A program made the translations under genes and the position numbers. This document shows positions 35,571 to 44,493 of a stretch of DNA of 64,000 nt, piece after piece. Each line of letters opens with the position of its first letter. Positions within the stretch are counted from its first letter, which is position 1. Below the pieces are notes generated by a model, which made no database searches, had not been told where the DNA came from, and saw only the letters and a list, made by a program, of their open reading frames with translations. The DNA is from Lacrimispora sphenoides (GTDB lineage: Bacteria > Bacillota > Clostridia > Lachnospirales > Lachnospiraceae): NCBI RefSeq assembly GCF_900105215.1, contig NZ_FOIP01000002.1, positions 806,001-870,000 on the forward strand. Reading direction: 5' to 3'.

Positions 35571-37184
35571 ATGAAACTGAATCGGTCCTGTTTAACAAAC
35601 CGGGAAGCCTGGGAAAAGGCTTCTGTAAAGCTGCCGGAATTTGACTGGGAAAAAATGAGGTCGACCACGGATAAGTCGCCGAAATGGATTCATTTTGGAG
35701 CAGGGAATATTTTCCGGGGATTCATCGCAGTCTTGCAGCAAAGCCTGCTAAACGAAGGTCTTGAGGAAAGCGGAATCATCGCGACAGATACCTTTGATTA
35801 TGATATTATTGATAAAATATATACCCCCTTTGATAATATGACCATGATGGTCAGTTTAAAACCGGACGGAACCATGGACCGGGAGGTAGTGGCAAGCGTT
35901 GCCAGGGGCGTAAAAGCTGATGTGAGCAATGAAACAGATTTCGGATATCTGGTGCAGACGTTTGAGAACCCTTCTCTTCAGATGGTAAGCTTTACCATCA
36001 CTGAAAAAGGATATGCCCTAGCCAATTTCCGCGGAGAGCTTTTTCCTGTTGTGGAAAAGGATATGGAAGATGGTCCGGAAAAAGCCACCCATGCTATGAG
36101 CGTGGTGACAGCCCTTCTTCTTAAACGGTATCTTGCAGGAGGTTCACCTTTGGCACTGGTCAGCATGGACAATTGCAGCCATAACGGAGAAAAATTAAGA
36201 GACAGCATCGTATCCATCGCTGAAGCATGGACAAAGAAGGGTTATGCTTCCGAGAGTTTCCTTTCCTGGGTTCAGGATGAAAACAAGGTTTCCTTCCCCT
36301 GGTCCATGATCGATAAGATCACTCCGCGGCCAGCTGAAGTGGTGCAAAAATTACTGGAGGAAGATGGAATCGAAGATATGGCGCCCATCATCACCAGCAA
36401 AAACACATATATTGCCCCATTTGTCAATGCTGAAATTCCTCAGTATTTAGTGGTAGAAGACCGCTTTCCAAACGGACGTCCGGCACTTCATAAGGCTGGG
36501 GTATACATGACAGACCGGGATACGGTAAATAAGACAGAGCGTATGAAGGTTACCACCTGCTTAAATCCTCTGCACACAGCACTGGCAGTATACGGGTGTC
36601 TGTTGGGATATAACAGCATTGCTGCAGAGATGAGAGATGAGGACTTAACAGCCCTTGTCGAGCGGATCGGCTACAAAGAAGGCCTTCCGGTGGTTACAGA
36701 TCCGGGAATCTTAAGCCCTGAGGATTTTATCAAAGAGGTTATTGAATACCGTCTGCCAAATCCATTTATTCCCGATGCCCCGCAGAGAATTGCAACCGAT
36801 ACCAGCCAGAAGATCCCCATCCGTTTTGGAGAGACCATAAAGGCTTATCTGGCAGATGAAAATCTGGATGTGCAGACCTTAACCGCAATTCCGCTGGCGA
36901 TTGCCAGCTGGCTCCGTTATCTCCTGGGTGTGGATGATGAGGGAAATGCCATGGAGATCAGCAGTGATCCCATGCTTTCAGAATTAAAAGAACAGTTAAA
37001 GGGAATCAGGCTGGGAGAAAAGCCTGAAGGAAAAGAGGGACTTGAAGAGATCCTGTCCAATCCTGTTCTTTTTGGAACTGATTTGGTTAAAGCAGGACTT
37101 TCCGGAAAAATTGAAACCATGCTTTATGAAATGCTAGAAGGTCCAGGAGCAGTGAGAAAGACACTGCAGCGGTATGTAAAATAA
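35571..37184 (+). CDS. uxuB: Fructuronate reductase (mannitol dehydrogenase family)
   Basis: 537-residue long-chain NAD-dependent dehydrogenase that reduces D-fructuronate to D-mannonate, the substrate of UxuA. The N-terminal Rossmann start is HFGAGNIFRGFIA, and the catalytic region includes SMDNCSHNGEKLRDS and TCLNPLHTALAVYGCL. The start at 35571 has AGGAGG 9 nt upstream. It is the second gene of uxuAB. Confidence 0.92.
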   Translation: MKLNRSCLTNREAWEKASVKLPEFDWEKMRSTTDKSPKWIHFGAGNIFRGFIAVLQQSLLNEGLEESGIIATDTFDYDIIDKIYTPFDNMTMMVSLKPDGTMDREVVASVARGVKADVSNETDFGYLVQTFENPSLQMVSFTITEKGYALANFRGELFPVVEKDMEDGPEKATHAMSVVTALLLKRYLAGGSPLALVSMDNCSHNGEKLRDSIVSIAEAWTKKGYASESFLSWVQDENKVSFPWSMIDKITPRPAEVVQKLLEEDGIEDMAPIITSKNTYIAPFVNAEIPQYLVVEDRFPNGRPALHKAGVYMTDRDTVNKTERMKVTTCLNPLHTALAVYGCLLGYNSIAAEMRDEDLTALVERIGYKEGLPVVTDPGILSPEDFIKEVIEYRLPNPFIPDAPQRIATDTSQKIPIRFGETIKAYLADENLDVQTLTAIPLAIASWLRYLLGVDDEGNAMEISSDPMLSELKEQLKGIRLGEKPEGKEGLEEILSNPVLFGTDLVKAGLSGKIETMLYEMLEGPGAVRKTLQRYVK

Positions 37185-37195
37185 TACTATAAAAT

Positions 37196-37240
37196 GGGGA
37201 ACCCCTGGTTATTGAAACCAGGGGTTCCCTGTGTTATAAT
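37196..37240 (+). terminator. uxuB terminator hairpin overlapping the next promoter
   Basis: GGGGAACCCCTGGTT pairs with AACCAGGGGTTCCC. The hairpin loop and right arm also carry TTGAAA (37212), a 17-bp spacer and TATAAT (37235), a near-consensus promoter for the gene at 37283. Confidence 0.7.
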
Positions 37241-37282
37241 GGGCCTGTCAGAAAGAAAGTACCAGAAAGGTGGACAAGGCCC

Positions 37283-37624
37283 GTGAACATACAAATTTTT
37301 GGAACCGGAAAATGTTTTGAGACCAAGAAGGCACAACGCTATTTTAAGGAACGCGGAATCAAATATCAGTTTATTGATATGAAAGAAAAAGGGCTGAGCA
37401 AAGGCGAGTACAATGGGGTCAAGCAGGCGGTAGGAGGACTGGACGCGATGCTTGATGAAACTTGCAAGGATCAGGAAGCCCTTGCGCTTATCAGATACAT
37501 TGCCGGTGAGGATAAAGATGAAAAGGTCTTAGAGAACCAGAAGGTACTGAAAACTCCCATTGTCAGAAACGGAAGGCTGGCTACGGTTGGATACCGGCCG
37601 GAGGTGTGGAAGAATTGGAGTTAG
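37283..37624 (+). CDS. ArsC/Spx-family thioredoxin-fold protein
   Basis: 113 residues with the ArsC/Spx layout: an N-terminal CX-type site with a single cysteine (GTGKCFETKKAQRYFKERGI, Cys12) and the TPIVRNGRLATVGYRPEVW end. Only one Cys is present, so it is neither a CXXC Spx nor clearly a glutaredoxin-type arsenate reductase. GTG start with AAAGGTGG upstream. It is followed by the cupin gene after 31 nt. The role is unknown. Confidence 0.75.
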   Translation: MNIQIFGTGKCFETKKAQRYFKERGIKYQFIDMKEKGLSKGEYNGVKQAVGGLDAMLDETCKDQEALALIRYIAGEDKDEKVLENQKVLKTPIVRNGRLATVGYRPEVWKNWS

Positions 37625-37655
37625 GCTTATAGAATGAAAGGAGCGAGGAGAAGAC

Positions 37656-38003
37656 ATGATGAAAAAGCCAGAGAAAGATCAGATGTGGGTATTTAATAAG
37701 GATATAGAAGGTGTTCAGGCTTCCGAAGGCGTTGTCAGAAAGGTTCTGGCATACTGTGATGGAATGATGTGTGTGGAAAACCAGTTTGAGAAGGGGGCTA
37801 TTGGAAACCTCCACAGCCACCCCCATACCCAGATTACCTATGTTGCCAGCGGAAAGTTTGAGTTCACCATTGGTGATGAAAAGAATGTCGTAGAGGCAGG
37901 AGATACTCTTTTAAAGCAGGATGGCATCGTACACGGATGCGTTTGCCTTGAAAAGGGGATTTTGGTAGATATTTTTACACCTATGAGAGAAGATTTTTTA
38001 TAA
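37656..38003 (+). CDS. Cupin-domain protein, KdgF-like
   Basis: 115-residue single cupin. The metal site is HSHPHTQITYVASGKFEF with the distal His in GIVHGCV. KdgF proteins linearise unsaturated uronates from pectin or alginate, feeding 2-keto-3-deoxygluconate metabolism. The nearby uxuAB genes support this, but similar cupins have other roles. AGGAG-type site upstream. Confidence 0.72.
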   Translation: MMKKPEKDQMWVFNKDIEGVQASEGVVRKVLAYCDGMMCVENQFEKGAIGNLHSHPHTQITYVASGKFEFTIGDEKNVVEAGDTLLKQDGIVHGCVCLEKGILVDIFTPMREDFL

Positions 38004-38052
38004 ATAACAGGGTCTTCGGAGAAATAAAAATAGGACATGTGAAATAAATCTA

Positions 38053-38081
38053 TTGATAAAAATGGTATAATATGCTATAAA
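38053..38081 (+). promoter_or_regulatory. Promoter of the rubredoxin gene
   Basis: TTGATA, 17-bp spacer, TATAAA, about 34 nt before the ATG. Confidence 0.55.
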
Positions 38082-38114
38082 GAAAGCACAGTGAAGTTAA
38101 AGGAGGTGATAGGG

Positions 38115-38273
38115 ATGGGAAAGTATGTTTGTGAGCCATGCGGATATGTGTACGATCCTGAAATCGGTGATCCAGACTCTGGTATTGAGCCAGGTACTGC
38201 ATTTGAAGATTTACCCGAAGATTGGGTATGCCCAGTTTGCGGAGTTGGTAAGGACATGTTTGTTGAAGAGTAA
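38115..38273 (+). CDS. rd: Rubredoxin
   Basis: 52-residue one-iron electron carrier. The Fe(SCys)4 ligands are in [12 protein letters not shown] and [11 protein letters not shown]. The start at 38115 has AAAGGAGGTGAT upstream. Rubredoxins serve oxygen and peroxide detoxification in anaerobes. It is monocistronic, with its own promoter and terminator. Confidence 0.95.
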   Translation: MGKYVCEPCGYVYDPEIGDPDSGIEPGTAFEDLPEDWVCPVCGVGKDMFVEE

Positions 38274-38300
38274 GATTGCAGCCGTTTGGCCAGCAAATAA

Positions 38301-38350
38301 AACCTTCAAGCTATCGGCAGATGATCTGCCGGGCTTGAAGGTTTTTTATT
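38301..38350. terminator. Terminator between rubredoxin and hppA
   Basis: AACCTTCAAG pairs with CTTGAAGGTT, with an inner GGCAGATGATCTGCC stem, and a long T-run follows on the plus strand. Confidence 0.82.
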
Positions 38351-38373
38351 TTTTGCGGATCAGTGTGTAACTA

Positions 38374-40458
38374 TTATAATAAATGGAAAGCCAGAACAAG
38401 TGATGCAAATACAATGGAAACCATGGAAGTAAGCTTTATGAGAATGTTGATCGATGGTCCGGAAGTATCCTTAAATGGATCACCTACCGTATCGCCTACA
38501 ACTGCAGCTTTATGCTGGTCACTCCCCTTTCCGCCATGTGCGCCCTGTTCAATATATTTCTTTGCATTATCCCATGCGCCTCCGGAGTTAGCCATCATGA
38601 CAGCAAGAACAAACCCTGTAACGGTATTGCCAGCAAGAAGAGCACATACGCCTTCCGGCCCTAATAATAAGCCAATGACAATGGGAATAACAACGGCTAT
38701 CAGAGCTGGTGCAATCATTAGTTTTTGTGCCGATTTTGTACACATATCAACACAGGAAGCATAATCCGGTTCCGCTTTTCCTTCCATAATTCCGGCTATG
38801 GTCTTAAATTGACGGCGGACTTCCAATACGATGGATTGTGCGGCTTTGCCTACGGCCTCCATGGTGAGAGCTGCGAATAAGAAAGGTAATACACCGCCTA
38901 TAAACAACCCTACAAGCACTTTTGGATTGGTTATGGTTAAATCCAGGTTTAGATCCGGTTGGATCTGATGTACTTTATCAACATAAGAAGCAATCAGGGC
39001 AAGAGCGGTTAGGGCAGCAGAACCGATGGCAAATCCTTTTCCTGTTGCAGCAGTGGTATTGCCAAGGGAGTCCAGAGCGTCTGTTCTCTGTCTTACGGAA
39101 GCATCCATATGTGTCATCTCAGCAATGCCGCCGGCATTATCAGCGATCGGTCCGTAAGCATCCGTAGCCAGTGTAATACCCAAAGTGGATAACATACCGA
39201 CTGCAGATAAACCGATTCCATAAAGTCCGAGGTTAAAATCACTGGCACCTCCGGAACAATAGTAGCTTACAAGGACAGAAATACTTACGATGATGACCGG
39301 TGCGACAGTAGAAAGCATGCCAAGGGATAATCCGCTGATGATGACGGTTGCGGCTCCGGTTTCACTGGACTCTGCTATTTTTTTAGTTGGGCTATAGGTA
39401 TCTGATGTGTAATATTCTGTAATGGCTCCGATTAAAACACCTGCAATTAGTCCTGAAAGAACGGCTGCATAAAGTCCCATATGATCGGGAAGCATCAGCT
39501 TTATTATAAAAAACGCTGCAACAACAATAATTGCCGCACTAATATAAGTACCAGTTCTAAGTGCTTTTAGAAGGTTCTTCTGAGAGGCACCTTCCTCTGT
39601 CTTGACAAAAAAGGTACCAATAACGGAAGCGATAACACCCAGTGCTGCCAGCAGCATCGGTATGGACACGCCCTTGATTCCGTATCCTGCGGCAACAGCA
39701 AGAGCTGCTGTTGATACAATAGAACCTACATAGGATTCGTAGAGATCAGCGCCCATTCCGGCTACGTCACCTACATTATCACCTACATTATCGGCTATAA
39801 CAGCCGGATTACGCGGATCATCTTCTGGAATACCGGCTTCTACCTTACCGACAAGATCTGCCCCCACATCTGCTGCCTTGGTAAAGATACCGCCGCCAAC
39901 CCTGGCAAAGAGGGCCATACTGGAAGCACCCATTCCAAAGGTCAGCATATTCGCTGTGATTTCCGCAATGCGCTGTTCGACCGGAAGATGTTGAAATGCT
40001 GCGTTTAAAATAAAATACCAAATAGAAAGATCCAGAAGACCAAGTCCGACTACCGTAAAGCCCATAACGGAACCGGCTGAGAATGCCACCTGGAGTCCTT
40101 TGTTCAAGCTTTTTGAAGCTCCTTCTGCAGTTCTGCAGTTGGCCATAGTTGCAGTGCGCATACCTATGAAGCCGGAAAGACCTGAGAAAAAACCACCCGT
40201 TAAAAATGCAAACGGGGTAAAAAAGCTTAGGAAACCGTTAAATGCCATAATAAGTAAAATACAAAAAACAGCAATGAAAAATATGGCAACCCCTGAATAT
40301 TGACGTTTCAAGTAGGCATTTGCCCCTTTTCTCACAGCTTCAGAGATCCGGGCCATTTCTAAGGTGCCCTCTGGTTGTTTTTTAACACGAAGGAACATGA
40401 CCCAGGCAAAGATAATCCCCAACAATGACCCCATTGATACAAAATAAATTGCATCCAT
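38374..40458 (-). CDS. hppA: Membrane-bound ion-translocating pyrophosphatase
   Basis: 694-residue integral membrane enzyme with about 16 helices that couples PPi hydrolysis to H+ or Na+ export. Substrate-binding motifs are visible: DVGADLVGKVEAGIPEDDPR, NPAVIADNVGDNVGDVAGMG, and GNTTAATGKG. Ala in GNTTAATGKG rather than Lys marks the K+-dependent class, many members of which pump Na+. GGAGG lies 9 nt before the ATG. Monocistronic. Confidence 0.96.
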   Translation of the reverse strand: MDAIYFVSMGSLLGIIFAWVMFLRVKKQPEGTLEMARISEAVRKGANAYLKRQYSGVAIFFIAVFCILLIMAFNGFLSFFTPFAFLTGGFFSGLSGFIGMRTATMANCRTAEGASKSLNKGLQVAFSAGSVMGFTVVGLGLLDLSIWYFILNAAFQHLPVEQRIAEITANMLTFGMGASSMALFARVGGGIFTKAADVGADLVGKVEAGIPEDDPRNPAVIADNVGDNVGDVAGMGADLYESYVGSIVSTAALAVAAGYGIKGVSIPMLLAALGVIASVIGTFFVKTEEGASQKNLLKALRTGTYISAAIIVVAAFFIIKLMLPDHMGLYAAVLSGLIAGVLIGAITEYYTSDTYSPTKKIAESSETGAATVIISGLSLGMLSTVAPVIIVSISVLVSYYCSGGASDFNLGLYGIGLSAVGMLSTLGITLATDAYGPIADNAGGIAEMTHMDASVRQRTDALDSLGNTTAATGKGFAIGSAALTALALIASYVDKVHQIQPDLNLDLTITNPKVLVGLFIGGVLPFLFAALTMEAVGKAAQSIVLEVRRQFKTIAGIMEGKAEPDYASCVDMCTKSAQKLMIAPALIAVVIPIVIGLLLGPEGVCALLAGNTVTGFVLAVMMANSGGAWDNAKKYIEQGAHGGKGSDQHKAAVVGDTVGDPFKDTSGPSINILIKLTSMVSIVFASLVLAFHLL

Positions 40459-40494
40459 TACTTCATACCTCCAGTTTTATATTTTGATGATTTC

Positions 40495-40524
40495 ATTATA
40501 GTACCAATTAATATATATTTTCAA
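40495..40524 (-). promoter_or_regulatory. Promoter of hppA
   Basis: On the minus strand TTGAAA (40524-40519), an 18-bp spacer and TATAAT (40500-40495). Confidence 0.65.
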
Positions 40525-40766
40525 CAAATAAATGAATGAATTCACTAAAAAAAGGTAAAAACTTGCCAATGATTATGAAGAAATATGGATTTGATTGTTA
40601 TTTTTTAACACTTTCTTAACACTGCGCCTTATGTCTGTGATTATTCGGTTTCAATGGATCTCTAATAATGATGATATTCGATTTCTGCCGGATTATTATC
40701 GGTAAAATTATAATTTTATTTTATTTGGACTTGATATTTTTTCAGGAAAAGATTTTCCAACTAAAA
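40525..40766. other. AT-rich intergenic stretch
   Basis: Between the hppA promoter and the amidase terminator. I see no open frame with a ribosome site, no repeat and no RNA signature. Confidence 0.4.
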
Positions 40767-40808
40767 AGAACCCCCTGCCCTCATAAATGAGGGGCAGGAA
40801 GTTCTTGC
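40767..40808 (-). terminator. Terminator of the amidase gene
   Basis: On the minus strand AAGAACTTCCTGCCCCTC pairs with GAGGGCAGGGGGTTCTT, followed by TTTAG. Confidence 0.75.
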
Positions 40809-40854
40809 TGCCATTGGCATTTTTCTTTCATTTGCAGGTCATTGACTGTAATGC

Positions 40855-41805
40855 TTAGCTCACACCGGGACCCTTGCTTTCGGAGACAGAGGGTGGAGCA
40901 ACAGTCCCTTCATTCTGGCTGTTGGTATTCTGAGCTGTTTGAGTGGCCGGAGCTGTCTGGATAAATGTAGATTTACCTGCTTTTTGCAGATATTCCATAA
41001 TTCCTTTTGCATCCGCCTCTCCCAGTGCCTTATACTGCTCCTCTGTTGACAAAAACAGGGTCAAGTCGCTGGTATGGTTTAAAAAGCCGTGTTCAATGAT
41101 AAAGCCTCTGATTCCATACATCTGGGAATAACGGGGAATCGCATAGTAATCGGCCTGGCTTCCGTCGGGGAATAAGGTCCCGTTCTCCGAATCCCGGAGA
41201 ATCAGTCCCCGGTTGTTAAGTCCCAGACTATTTAACTGCTTTAGGATGGTACTGGCGGCTTCCTGGGACTGGAGGGCCAGTTCGTTGTTATAGCGGCCGG
41301 TTCTGGGGGCCATGGAGCTCACTCCATAAGCATTTTTCACTGTACCGTTTCCCAAAGCCGAATCTACATGCTGGCTTACGAAAAGATCTGCCTGCACAGA
41401 GGCGGCAAAGGCGGCCCGCTGATCCAGAGGGACGGTGACTTCTGCACTGTCCTTTGTTAAATAAACCGTATAATTGGAAAACTGTTCCAGATACTTCTTT
41501 GTATAGGAAGCGATCTTCATGGTGATCTCATCTTCATAATAGGTGACTCCATTATATACAAAGTTGCATCCGGAATAATGCCCGCCTGTCTTGCCGTGGC
41601 CCGGATCCAGGACTACGATAAAGTTGGAGTTGTTGCTTCGTATGCCCGGTCCTATTTCAGGTGTAATTGTCTTGGTTACCGGAGGTGCAAAGGCCGGCCC
41701 GGTTTCTTCTTCTGCCCATGAGACGGAAGAGGAGGTGGTAGAAATAAGAACAGCAAGTAAAAGGGCCTTGGCGGCTGCAGGCAGTAAGTTCTTTAAGTGT
41801 GTCAT
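40855..41805 (-). CDS. Secreted N-acetylmuramoyl-L-alanine amidase
   Basis: 316 residues. An N-terminal signal peptide (about 1-31, cleavage after VSWA) is followed by an Amidase_3 zinc domain. Zinc ligands are His70 in VVLDPGHGKTGG, Glu in TYYEDEITMKI and His in FVSQHVDSALG; the catalytic Glu is in GFIIEHGFLNHTSD. It cleaves the lactyl-amide bond of peptidoglycan outside the membrane. A Thr/Gln/Ser-rich tail ends the protein, with no wall-binding domain. I start it at 41805 because GGAGG is 7 nt upstream. Confidence 0.92.
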   Translation of the reverse strand: MTHLKNLLPAAAKALLLAVLISTTSSSVSWAEEETGPAFAPPVTKTITPEIGPGIRSNNSNFIVVLDPGHGKTGGHYSGCNFVYNGVTYYEDEITMKIASYTKKYLEQFSNYTVYLTKDSAEVTVPLDQRAAFAASVQADLFVSQHVDSALGNGTVKNAYGVSSMAPRTGRYNNELALQSQEAASTILKQLNSLGLNNRGLILRDSENGTLFPDGSQADYYAIPRYSQMYGIRGFIIEHGFLNHTSDLTLFLSTEEQYKALGEADAKGIMEYLQKAGKSTFIQTAPATQTAQNTNSQNEGTVAPPSVSESKGPGVS

Positions 41806-41839
41806 GATCGATCCTCCAGAATAATGCATTTTGCATTAC

Positions 41840-41869
41840 ATTATAACACTCTTTGGCAGATTCTGTAAA
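41840..41869 (-). promoter_or_regulatory. Promoter of the amidase gene
   Basis: On the minus strand TTTACA (41869-41864), an 18-bp spacer and TATAAT (41845-41840). A palindrome AATGCA-TTT-TGCATT (41823-41837) lies just downstream. Confidence 0.65.
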
Positions 41870-41944
41870 TGGCCTTCTATGAATTTGTCGCTTATTGTGG
41901 TAAAATGTACCGATATAGAAATAACAGAAAATGGAGACTGAAAC

Positions 41945-42907
41945 ATGAAGTATTATTTTGCCCCCATGGAGGGGATCACCGGCTACATTTACCGTAACGC
42001 TCACCGTAAATTTTTTGATCAGGTAGATATATATGTGACTCCTTTTATTGTGCCCACCCAGAACCGGAAATTTACATCCAGAGAAAAAAATGACATTTTG
42101 CCGGAGCATAATATAGGATTGCATGTGATTCCTCAGATTCTCACCAATAAGGGGGAAGATTTTATATGGGCGGCAAATGAACTAAAACAATTCGGGTATA
42201 AAGAGGTGAATTTAAATCTGGGCTGCCCTTCTCCCACAGTGGTTACTAAGGGCCGGGGATCTGGCTTTCTTGGAGAACCTGAGCTGCTTCAAATCTTCTT
42301 TGATCAGATCTTTTCTGCCTTGGATATGAAAATTTCTGTAAAGACCAGGATCGGAAAGGACAGCCCGGAGGAATTTGGAAGGCTCATGGAAATTTATAAC
42401 AAATATCCGATAGAGGAGCTGATCATCCATCCCAGGGTCCAGAAGGATCTCTATAAGAATGAACCCAATTGGGAGGTGATGAAGGAGGCAGTCTCTTTAA
42501 GCAAAAACCCCCTGTGCTACAACGGAAACTTGTTTTCCGCGGAAGATTATAAGGAATTTACCACGGTTTTTCCTTCCATAGACCATATCATGCTTGGAAG
42601 GGGAATGGTGGCCAATCCCGGACTAGCAGGAGAAATGAAAAACGGGGAGAAAATGGAAAAGGGGCAGCTGAAAGCCTTTCATGATGAGATCCTGAAAGGA
42701 TATGAAGAGATCATATCCGGGGACCGCAATGTCCTGTTTAAGATGAAGGAGCTGTGGGCTTATATGATCCAGATGTTCGACTGCAGCGAAAAATACGGGA
42801 AAAAGATCAGAAAATCCCAGCATCTTGCAGATTACAGGGCAGTGGTTGACAGCCTGTTTGGGGAACTGGATTTAAAAGAATCGGGAGGGGCTTTTGGCGG
42901 CGTATAA
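41945..42907 (+). CDS. dus: tRNA-dihydrouridine synthase
   Basis: 320-residue FMN enzyme reducing uridines in tRNA D-loops. The N terminus YYFAPMEGITGYIYRNAHRK is the FMN-binding start. NLNLGCPSPTVVTKGRGSGF contains the catalytic Cys, and IIHPRVQKDLY and LGRGMVANPGL complete the barrel signatures. Divergent from the amidase gene. GGAG precedes the ATG. Confidence 0.94.
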   Translation: MKYYFAPMEGITGYIYRNAHRKFFDQVDIYVTPFIVPTQNRKFTSREKNDILPEHNIGLHVIPQILTNKGEDFIWAANELKQFGYKEVNLNLGCPSPTVVTKGRGSGFLGEPELLQIFFDQIFSALDMKISVKTRIGKDSPEEFGRLMEIYNKYPIEELIIHPRVQKDLYKNEPNWEVMKEAVSLSKNPLCYNGNLFSAEDYKEFTTVFPSIDHIMLGRGMVANPGLAGEMKNGEKMEKGQLKAFHDEILKGYEEIISGDRNVLFKMKELWAYMIQMFDCSEKYGKKIRKSQHLADYRAVVDSLFGELDLKESGGAFGGV

Positions 42908-42982
42908 GAATGAAATGATCGTTTATAAGAAAAATATAAAATGATTATAAATTTTTTTAATTAATGAATTTACGTTTCAAAC

Positions 42983-43013
42983 TTGAACCTATAGTAACTA
43001 TAGGATATATAAT
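42983..43013 (+). promoter_or_regulatory. MerR-type promoter of the purine-uptake operon
   Basis: TTGAAC (42983-42988), a 19-bp spacer and TATAAT (43008-43013). Within the spacer is the perfect dyad CCTATAG-TAA-CTATAGG (42988-43004). An over-long 19-bp spacer with a centred palindrome is the classical target of MerR activators, and a MerR gene is the second gene of this operon. Confidence 0.88.
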
Positions 43014-43065
43014 GACCTCGATTTAAAATGACGGCATGGAGCCGTACTGAAAATGGAGGGATAAC

Positions 43066-44460
43066 ATGGCTTCAAAATTATTAATAAAGAATGCCAAAGC
43101 AATTATAACCTGCGATGAAAATGACCATGTGTACAAAGACACCAATATCCTGATTGAAGGGCCTAAGATTGTGTCAATAGGCCCTGGGATAGAGGAAGAA
43201 GGAGCACAGGTCATTGACGGATCAGGAAAATTTGTATACCCGGGACTAATCAACACCCATCATCACTTCTTTCAAACCTTTGTAAGGAATCTGATCACCA
43301 TTGATTATCCGAATCTGACGGTCATGGACTGGATCGATAAGATCTACCGGATTTTTCAGATCGTTGACAATGATGTCATTTATTATTCCACTCTTACGGC
43401 TTTTGCCGATTTAATCAAGCACGGCTGCACCTGCGCCTTTGACCACCAGTACTGCTATACGAAGAAAACCGGCAAGGATCCGGTGGACCGGCAGATGGAA
43501 GCAGCAAATCTTATGGGAATCCGTTATCATGCAGGGAGGGGCAGTAACACGCTTCCAAGGAATGAGGGGAGCTCGATTCCAGATAATATGCTGGAGACCA
43601 CAGATGAATTTATAAAAGACTGCGAAAGGCTTATCCGTCTCTACCATGATCCCAATCCTTATTCCATGCAGCAGATCGTCATGGCGCCCTGCCAGCCGAT
43701 CAACTGCAGGCCGGAAACATTTACCGAAACCGTTGCCGCAGCCAGAAGCATGGGCGTTAGGATGCACACCCATTTAGGAGAGGGGGAGACGGAAGGGATC
43801 AAGGCCCGCTACGGAAAACGCACTCTGGAATGGTGCAGGGACATCGGCTTTATCGGAGAAGACGTCTGGTATGCCCATAACTGGGAAGTGCTGCCGGAAG
43901 AATACAGGCTGCTTGCTGAAACAGGAACCGGAATTTCCCATTGTCCTGCGCCGGCTGTGCTGGGAGGTTTCCCGATTCTTGATATCAAGGCCATGGAGGA
44001 GGCAGGAGTGCTTATAAGCCTTGGCTGTGACGGATCCGCGACCAATGACAGCTCCAATCTTCTTGATGCCCTTCGCTCGGCTTATCTGATGCAGACTTAT
44101 CATGCAAAGGAAAGGGGCGGCTGTGTATCTGCCTATGATATGTTAAAAATCGCTACTGTAAATGGAGCAAAGACACTGGGAAGACCGGAACTTGGTTCTC
44201 TTGAACCGGAAAAGGCAGCCGATCTGTTTATGGTAGATGCAGAAGCTCTGGAGCTTGCAGGAGCAATCCATGATCCTAAAAATCTCCTTGCAAGGGTTGG
44301 CTTGACAGGAAACGTATGGCTCACTATGATTAATGGAAACGTGGTTTATAAAGATGGTGTGATCACCGGAGTGGACGAGAGACGGCTGGCTTCTGAGGGA
44401 GAGGCGGTCTGCACCAGAGTGATACGAAAACCAAGCGAGGCATTCCGTCCGTTTTTATAA
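43066..44460 (+). CDS. Amidohydrolase, 8-oxoguanine deaminase-like
   Basis: 464-residue metal-dependent deaminase of the AtzB/TrzN/8-oxoguanine deaminase branch. Metal ligands: INTHHHFFQTF (residues 63-71), MHTHLGEGETEG, GISHCPAPAVLGG and LGCDGSATNDSS. The DWIDKIYRIFQIVD block is typical of 8-oxoguanine and guanine-type deaminases. It is first in an operon with a MerR regulator and a nucleoside-type BMP ABC importer, which supports a purine-related substrate, but the exact one is inference. Confidence 0.85.
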   Translation: MASKLLIKNAKAIITCDENDHVYKDTNILIEGPKIVSIGPGIEEEGAQVIDGSGKFVYPGLINTHHHFFQTFVRNLITIDYPNLTVMDWIDKIYRIFQIVDNDVIYYSTLTAFADLIKHGCTCAFDHQYCYTKKTGKDPVDRQMEAANLMGIRYHAGRGSNTLPRNEGSSIPDNMLETTDEFIKDCERLIRLYHDPNPYSMQQIVMAPCQPINCRPETFTETVAAARSMGVRMHTHLGEGETEGIKARYGKRTLEWCRDIGFIGEDVWYAHNWEVLPEEYRLLAETGTGISHCPAPAVLGGFPILDIKAMEEAGVLISLGCDGSATNDSSNLLDALRSAYLMQTYHAKERGGCVSAYDMLKIATVNGAKTLGRPELGSLEPEKAADLFMVDAEALELAGAIHDPKNLLARVGLTGNVWLTMINGNVVYKDGVITGVDERRLASEGEAVCTRVIRKPSEAFRPFL

Positions 44461-44493
44461 GCCGCCTGATCATAGAAAGTTGAGGAAAACGGT

